A program made the translations under genes and the position numbers. A stretch of 11,643 nucleotides of DNA, taken from the NCBI GenBank assembly GCA_022838965.1, contig JALHDK010000072.1, forward strand, positions 1 through 11,643, given 5' to 3'. Below the pieces are notes generated by a model, which was not told the DNA's origin, ran no database searches, and saw only the letters and a list, made by a program, of their open reading frames with translations. The stretch is from Actinomycetales bacterium. Lineage in GTDB: Bacteria > Actinomycetota > Actinomycetes > Actinomycetales > Actinomycetaceae. Below are positions 8,136 to 11,643 of the stretch, one piece after another (position 1 is the stretch's first letter; each line of letters begins with the position of its first letter).

Positions 8136-9052
8136 ACCGTCTCGACTCCCTCACGGCCGACTACCTCGCCCATCTGCGCGTCGAACGTGGCGTCTCCGGA
8201 AACACCCACGCCGCCTACCGGCGGGACCTGCGCCGCTACTGCACGTGGCTCGCCGGCCGGGGTATCACCGACCTGGCCGACGTGCCGGAGGGGCTCGTCC
8301 GGGACTTCCTGGCCGCCGTCCGCTCGGGAGACGACGGCGGGCGTCCCCTCGCGGCGTCGTCGGCGGGCCGCGCGCTGAGCGCCGTCCGGGGCCTGCACCG
8401 CTTCGCCGCCGCGGAGGGCCGCGTCCCCACGGATGTGGCGGCCGGAGTCCACCCGCCGGTGACGCGGCGGACGCTCCCCGACACGCTGACGATCGAGCAG
8501 GTGGACGCCCTCATCCGGGCTGCCGGCGCCACCGACGGACCGGTCGGACTGCGGGACACGGCCCTCCTCGAGGTCCTCTATGGCACGGGAGCCCGCATCT
8601 CGGAGGCCGTCACCCTCGCCCGCGACGATGTCGACCTCGACGCCCTCACGGTTCGCCTGTTCGGCAAGGGGTCCAGGACCCGGGTCCTGCCGCTCGGGAG
8701 CGCCGCGGCCACGGCTCTTGAGGCCTGGCTGGTTCGGGGGCGCCCCGTCCTCGCCGCCCGGGGGAGGGGGACGCCGGTGATCTTCCTGAACACGCTCGGC
8801 CGTCCGCTCTCCCGGCAGAGTGCGTGGGCGGTGGTCCAGGAGTGCGCGCGCCGGTCGGCACTTCCGGTGCACGTCTCCCCGCACACGCTGCGCCACTCGT
8901 TCGCCACCCACCTGCTGCAGGGCGGCGCCGACGTCCGTGTGGTGCAGGAACTGCTCGGTCACGCCTCGGTCTCCACCACGCAGATCTACACGCACGTCAC
9001 CATCGACGCGATGCGGGAGACCTGGGCGATGGCCCATCCACGCGCCCGATAG
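8132..9052 (+). CDS. xerD: Tyrosine site-specific recombinase, XerC/XerD family
   Basis: Xer recombinases resolve chromosome dimers at dif sites during division. The 306-aa product has the normal two-domain layout: a core-binding domain at about 1-105 ([30 protein letters not shown]) and a catalytic domain at about 115-300. All catalytic residues are present: R155 (GTGARISEA), K179 (FGKGSRTR), H251 and R254 ([10 protein letters not shown]), H277 ([11 protein letters not shown]) and the nucleophile Y286 (IYTHV). The start is GTG 8132, inside the ctaB stop (GTGA overlap), so translation is probably coupled. Length and residues fit a housekeeping Xer protein rather than a phage integrase. XerD versus XerC cannot be decided from this gene alone, and the symbol is tentative. 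Confidence 0.88.
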   Translation: MNRLDSLTADYLAHLRVERGVSGNTHAAYRRDLRRYCTWLAGRGITDLADVPEGLVRDFLAAVRSGDDGGRPLAASSAGRALSAVRGLHRFAAAEGRVPTDVAAGVHPPVTRRTLPDTLTIEQVDALIRAAGATDGPVGLRDTALLEVLYGTGARISEAVTLARDDVDLDALTVRLFGKGSRTRVLPLGSAAATALEAWLVRGRPVLAARGRGTPVIFLNTLGRPLSRQSAWAVVQECARRSALPVHVSPHTLRHSFATHLLQGGADVRVVQELLGHASVSTTQIYTHVTIDAMRETWAMAHPRAR

Positions 9053-9062
9053 GCTGACACGG

Positions 9063-9368
9063 GTGGACCTCTTCGACGCCGTCAGCACGAGCGCGGACGG
9101 CATCCCCGACCTCCCGGGCGCCCCGCTCGCCGTGCGCATGCGGCCCCGCACGATCGATGAGGTGATCGGCCAGGACCACCTGCTCCAGCCCGCGTCCCCG
9201 CTGCGGCGGCTCGTCGCGGGCGATGCCGCTCCGGCCGCCGTCATCCTCTGGGGACCGCCCGGAACCGGGAAGACGACCATCGCCTACCTGGTGGCCCGCA
9301 CGGCGGGCCGCGCGTTCGTGGAGCTGTCGGCCGTGAGCGCCGGCGTCCGGCGCGCCGCCGCCTCGTGA
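9063..9368 (+). pseudogene. rarA: Replication-associated recombination protein RarA (MgsA), N-terminal piece of a frameshifted gene
   Basis: RarA is an AAA+ ATPase related to clamp loaders and RuvB that acts at stalled replication forks. This 101-aa piece starts at GTG 9063, 10 bases after the recombinase gene. It holds the N-terminal motif [20 protein letters not shown] (21-40) and Walker A GPPGTGKT (64-71), and reaches [11 protein letters not shown]. The next residues in intact relatives are about nine conserved ones (a KDVR-like segment). Here the frame instead runs through RRAAAS into TGA 9366-9368. The rest of the protein continues in a different frame from about 9350. The gene is interrupted unless the base sequence is in error. 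Confidence 0.85.
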
Positions 9369-10366
9369 CCGGCGGGAGACAGACCGTGCTGTTCATCGAC
9401 GAGGTGCACCGCTTCTCCCGGACGCAACAGGACACGCTCCTGCCCGCCGTCGAGAACCGCGTGGTGACCCTGGTGGCCGCAACCACCGAGAATCCGCACG
9501 TCAGCGTCATCTCCCCCCTGCTGTCGCGGTCGCTCCTGCTGACGCTGCGGCCCCTCGAGCCCCATCACCTCGCGGAGCTGGTCGACCGGGCCGTCGCCGA
9601 CCCCCGGGGACTCGGGGGACGGGTGCGTCTGGCTGCCGGGGCCAGGGACCGGATCGTCCGCCTCGCCGGGGCGGACGCCAGGAAGGCGCTCACCATCCTC
9701 GAGGCGGCCGCCGACGGCGCGGAGGACGAGGTCACGGTGGCCGCCGTCGAGGCCGCGGCCGACGTCGCCGCCGTGCGGTACGACCGCGCCGGGGACCAGC
9801 ACTACGACGTCGCCAGTGCCTTCATCAAGTCGATGCGGGGCTCCGACGTCGACGCCGCGCTCCACTACCTCGCGCGCATGGTGGTCGCGGGGGAGGACCC
9901 TCGCTTCATCGCCCGGCGCATCATGATCGCCGCGGCGGAGGACGTCGGGATGGCCGATCCGACCGCACTGCAGACCGCCGTGGCCGCCGCCCAGGCCGTC
10001 GCCCTCGTGGGGATGCCCGAGGCGCGGATCATCCTCGCCGAGGCGGTGGTCCACGTGGCGACGGCACCCAAGTCGAACGCCGCCTATCTCGCCATCGACG
10101 CCGCCATCGCGGACGTGCGCGCGGGCAGGGCGGGGCCGGTGCCCCCGCACCTGCGCGATGCGCACCACCCCGGGGCGCAGTCACTCGGGCACGGCGAGGG
10201 CTACCGCTACGCGCACGACGACCCACGGGGAGTCGTCGAACAGGAGTATCTTCCCGCCGAGCTGCGTGGCACCATCTACTACCGTCCGACCGCCCACGGC
10301 GGTGAGCGGCACCTCACGGACCGCGTGGACCGCATCAGGCGCATCCTCTCCGGGGGCGCCACCTGA
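9365..10366 (+). pseudogene. rarA: RarA (MgsA), C-terminal piece of the frameshifted gene
   Basis: This 333-aa frame carries the remainder of RarA: Walker [10 protein letters not shown] (9-17, with D12 and E13), sensor-1 region [10 protein letters not shown] (35-44), the SRS arginine-finger segment (54-56), the lid, and the C-terminal tetramerisation domain ending with [27 protein letters not shown]. Together the two pieces total 434 aa, close to a normal RarA. Upstream of 9365 the same frame reads ARRRLV, which matches the helix expected before TGGRQTVLF, so homology begins before any start codon. GTG 9365-9367 overlaps the upstream TGA (9366-9368) and could allow re-initiation. This half alone lacks Walker A and should not bind ATP normally. 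Confidence 0.85.
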
Positions 10367-10373
10367 GGGATGG

Positions 10374-10379
10374 TAGGAT
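10374..10379 (+). promoter_or_regulatory. Putative -10 element of the rpsD promoter
   Basis: TAGGAT at 10374-10379, preceded by TGG (extended -10 type), fits the actinobacterial -10 consensus and lies just after the rarA stop. No good -35 is visible at the usual spacing. Transcription would start near 10386 and leave a leader of about 110 bases. TTGACT at 10387-10392 could be read as a -35, but no matching -10 follows at 16-18 bases. Confidence 0.45.
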
Positions 10380-10388
10380 GGCGCGGTT

Positions 10389-10484
10389 GACTGCGCGAGT
10401 CGCAGCTCCTGGGGCCCTAGCCCACGAGAGACCGGCCCCACCCCGGTGGTTCCACCGGGCGTGACAGAGAGAAACGACAGGAAG
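10389..10484 (+). ncRNA. Candidate structured 5' leader of rpsD (three hairpins)
   Basis: Three perfect stems follow each other. CTGCG 10391-10395 pairs with CGCAG 10401-10405. TGGGGCC 10410-10416 pairs with GGCCCCA 10434-10440 around a 17-base loop. CCCGGTG 10442-10448 pairs with CACCGGG 10453-10459 around a GTTC loop. None is followed by a U-tract. The Shine-Dalgarno-like AGGAAG (10479-10484) lies 13 bases from the rpsD ATG. S4 is known to repress its own synthesis through leader RNA in other bacteria. Whether this leader does so is inference. Confidence 0.4.
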
Positions 10485-10497
10485 AAGTGACACACCC

Positions 10498-11121
10498 ATG
10501 GCAAACGCACGTGCGCGCCGCCAGATCCGGCAGTCCCGGGCCCTCGGGATCGCGCTGACCCCCAAGGCGGTCCGCTACTTCGAGAAGCGCCCGTACGGCC
10601 CCGGCGAGCACGGCCGCGCCCGGCGGCGCTCCGATTCGGACTACGCCGTCCGGCTCAAGGAGAAGCAGCGGCTCCGCGCCCAGTACGGGATCCGGGAGGC
10701 CCAGCTGCGTCGCGCCTTCGACGAGGCCCGCAAGGGCTCCGGGCTCACCGGTGAGAACCTCGTCGAACTCCTCGAGATGCGCCTGGACGCACTCGTGCTC
10801 CGGGCCGGCTTCGCCCGGACGATCGCCCAGGCGCGCCAGTTCGTGGTCCACCGCCACATTCTCGTGGACGGCAGGCTCGTGGACCGGCCCTCCTACCAGG
10901 TCAAGCCCGGCCAGGTCATTCAGGTCAAGCCCAAGAGCCAGGTCATGGACCCGTTCCAGGTGGCAGCGGCGGGCGCGCACCGCGCGGTGCTCGGCGAACT
11001 GCCCCCCTACCTTGACGTCTCCCTCGAGAAGCTCAGGGCCCAGCTCGTGCGCCGGCCCAAGCGCGAGGAGGTCCCGATCACCTGCGACGTGCAGCTCGTC
11101 GTGGAGCACTACTCCCGCTGA
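10498..11121 (+). CDS. rpsD: 30S ribosomal protein S4
   Basis: S4 is a primary 16S rRNA-binding protein that nucleates assembly of the 30S subunit. The 207-aa product has the S4 N-terminal domain (RRQIRQSRALGIALTPKA, RRPYGPGEHGRARRR) and the S4 RNA-binding domain at about 98-160 (RLDALVLRAGFARTIAQARQ, VVHRHILVDGRLVDRPSY). It is the form without the N-terminal zinc-binding cysteines (only one Cys, near the C-terminus), as is usual for the stand-alone rpsD of several actinobacteria. ATG 10498 is clear from the conserved start MANARARRQ. The gene follows rarA, a common actinobacterial neighbour, but a leader and a probable promoter of its own separate them. Confidence 0.97.
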   Translation: MANARARRQIRQSRALGIALTPKAVRYFEKRPYGPGEHGRARRRSDSDYAVRLKEKQRLRAQYGIREAQLRRAFDEARKGSGLTGENLVELLEMRLDALVLRAGFARTIAQARQFVVHRHILVDGRLVDRPSYQVKPGQVIQVKPKSQVMDPFQVAAAGAHRAVLGELPPYLDVSLEKLRAQLVRRPKREEVPITCDVQLVVEHYSR

Positions 11122-11131
11122 CACGGCCGGT

Positions 11132-11164
11132 CACAGCCCTGGGTGCCCAGCGCCCGGGGCTGTG
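11132..11164 (+). terminator. Hairpin terminator after rpsD
   Basis: CACAGCCC at 11132-11139 pairs perfectly with GGGCTGTG at 11157-11164, eleven bases after the rpsD stop. A nested alternative, CTGGG (11139-11143) with CCCAG (11146-11150), lies inside. There is no U-tract, as is common in high-GC genomes. Likely an intrinsic terminator or RNA 3'-end stabiliser. Confidence 0.6.
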
Positions 11165-11179
11165 TCGGCTCCGGGCGGG

Positions 11180-11206
11180 TATCCTTGCGGAAGTCACTCA
11201 GGAGGG
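11180..11206 (+). promoter_or_regulatory. Possible -10 and strong Shine-Dalgarno of the right-edge gene
   Basis: TATCCT at 11180-11185 matches four of six -10 positions, without a clear -35. AGGAGGG at 11200-11206 is a strong Shine-Dalgarno two bases before ATG 11209. The ribosome site is clear, the promoter weak. Confidence 0.35.
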
Positions 11207-11208
11207 TC

Positions 11209-11643
11209 ATGTCCATCGCCGATATCGCGGGCCTCATCGCCGCCGTCGCGTTCGCCGCAATCGCAGCGGACACGACCCACGCCTATTTCGAGGTTTGGAC
11301 CCGGCTCCCGCGCGTGCGCCAGGTCTATGGCACGGGGCTCGCGAGCCTCGGGCAGGCGCTCACGGCGCTGGACCCCAGCCCGGAGGCGACGGCGGTGATG
11401 GTGGGATGCGAGTACGCGGCGGACCTCTGCCGCGACCAGGTGCGGCTGCAGACGCGCTACGCCGGCCCGATCGGCTGGTTCCGCAACCGCGAGGCGCTCG
11501 TGATCCCGGCCCCGCGTCCCGGTCAGCGCGAGGTGCTCTACTTCGTCGCCGGCGGTTTCCCCGAGGCCCCGACCCTACAGCAGGCGCTCGCCGCCGCCGA
11601 CCTCGTGCAACGCTTCACCGGACCCGACGGCACCGTCGAGGCC
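11209..11643 (+). CDS. Partial ORF: DUF948-like N-terminus joined to a glycosyltransferase-tail-like sequence (3' end outside window)
   Basis: The frame is open for 145 codons from ATG 11209 to the window edge. Residues 1-17 (MSIADIAGLIAAVAFAA) form a hydrophobic helix that resembles the start of the small DUF948 membrane protein commonly encoded just after actinobacterial rpsD. From about residue 19 the sequence no longer resembles that family. It continues DTTHAYFEVWTRLPRVRQVY, then a soluble alpha/beta-like stretch with GWFRNREALVIPAP and VLYFVAGG. To me this recalls the region after the last membrane helix of GT39/PMT-like membrane glycosyltransferases. Codons at the switch (GCA, GCA, TAT, GTT) are less GC-rich than in neighbours. 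It may be a real fusion, a recombination scar or a misassembly. Function not assigned. Confidence 0.6.
   Translation, partial: MSIADIAGLIAAVAFAAIAADTTHAYFEVWTRLPRVRQVYGTGLASLGQALTALDPSPEATAVMVGCEYAADLCRDQVRLQTRYAGPIGWFRNREALVIPAPRPGQREVLYFVAGGFPEAPTLQQALAAADLVQRFTGPDGTVEA

Noticed and set aside
8132..9052. Xer gene as a phage or island integrase
   Set aside because: It is about 306 aa with the compact Xer domain layout. No att repeats, tRNA gene or cargo genes are visible nearby, and the flanks are core genes.
8072..9280. 402-codon - strand open frame opposite the Xer gene
   Set aside because: Antisense shadow. The + strand encodes a complete tyrosine recombinase.
10387..10420. TTGACT as the -35 of a second rpsD promoter
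   Set aside because: No -10-like sequence occurs 16-18 bases downstream. The first TA-containing hexamer is about 25 bases away, and TTGACT overlaps the first leader hairpin.

Overview
The window is a very GC-rich, densely coding chromosomal segment from an actinobacterium. The evidence is an RbpA gene, an OpcA gene, an actinobacterial-type tkt-tal-zwf-opcA-pgl operon, a divergent ctaB, and an rpsD of the zinc-free type. The order Micrococcales is a reasonable guess from the overall look of the proteins, but it was not tested. Nothing here resembles a phage, plasmid, CRISPR or defence island. This is core housekeeping DNA with a few local anomalies.

Layout. Positions 1-469 (+): the 3' end of secG (protein export), then rbpA (RNA polymerase-binding activator). 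A stem-loop at about 474-502 separates these from the convergent operon. Positions 502-6957 (-): one compact pentose phosphate operon, transcribed right to left as tkt, tal, zwf, opcA, pgl, with gaps of 8-29 bases. Zwf with its helper OpcA, followed by Pgl, makes NADPH and 6-phosphogluconate. Tkt and Tal run the non-oxidative carbon shuffling. gnd and pgi are not in the cluster. Positions 6958-7181: a divergent control region. Positions 7182-10366 (+): ctaB (heme O synthase), a XerC/XerD-type tyrosine recombinase whose start overlaps the ctaB stop by 4 bases, and a rarA (AAA+ ATPase) split in two by an internal deletion with frameshift. Positions 10367-10497: a leader with a good -10 box and three consecutive hairpins in front of rpsD (10498-11121). 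A hairpin terminator follows. The last gene, from 11209, runs off the window and looks chimeric.

The points most worth a second look are: (1) the rarA break near 9348, which removes the stretch between Walker A and Walker B; (2) ctaB, whose only well-placed Shine-Dalgarno points at an ATT start codon; (3) the right-edge ORF, which begins like the small DUF948 protein usually found after rpsD and then becomes something resembling the soluble tail of a membrane glycosyltransferase; (4) the structured rpsD leader. The first three could be real or could be sequence or assembly errors, and should be checked against reads. I found no convincing undescribed system.
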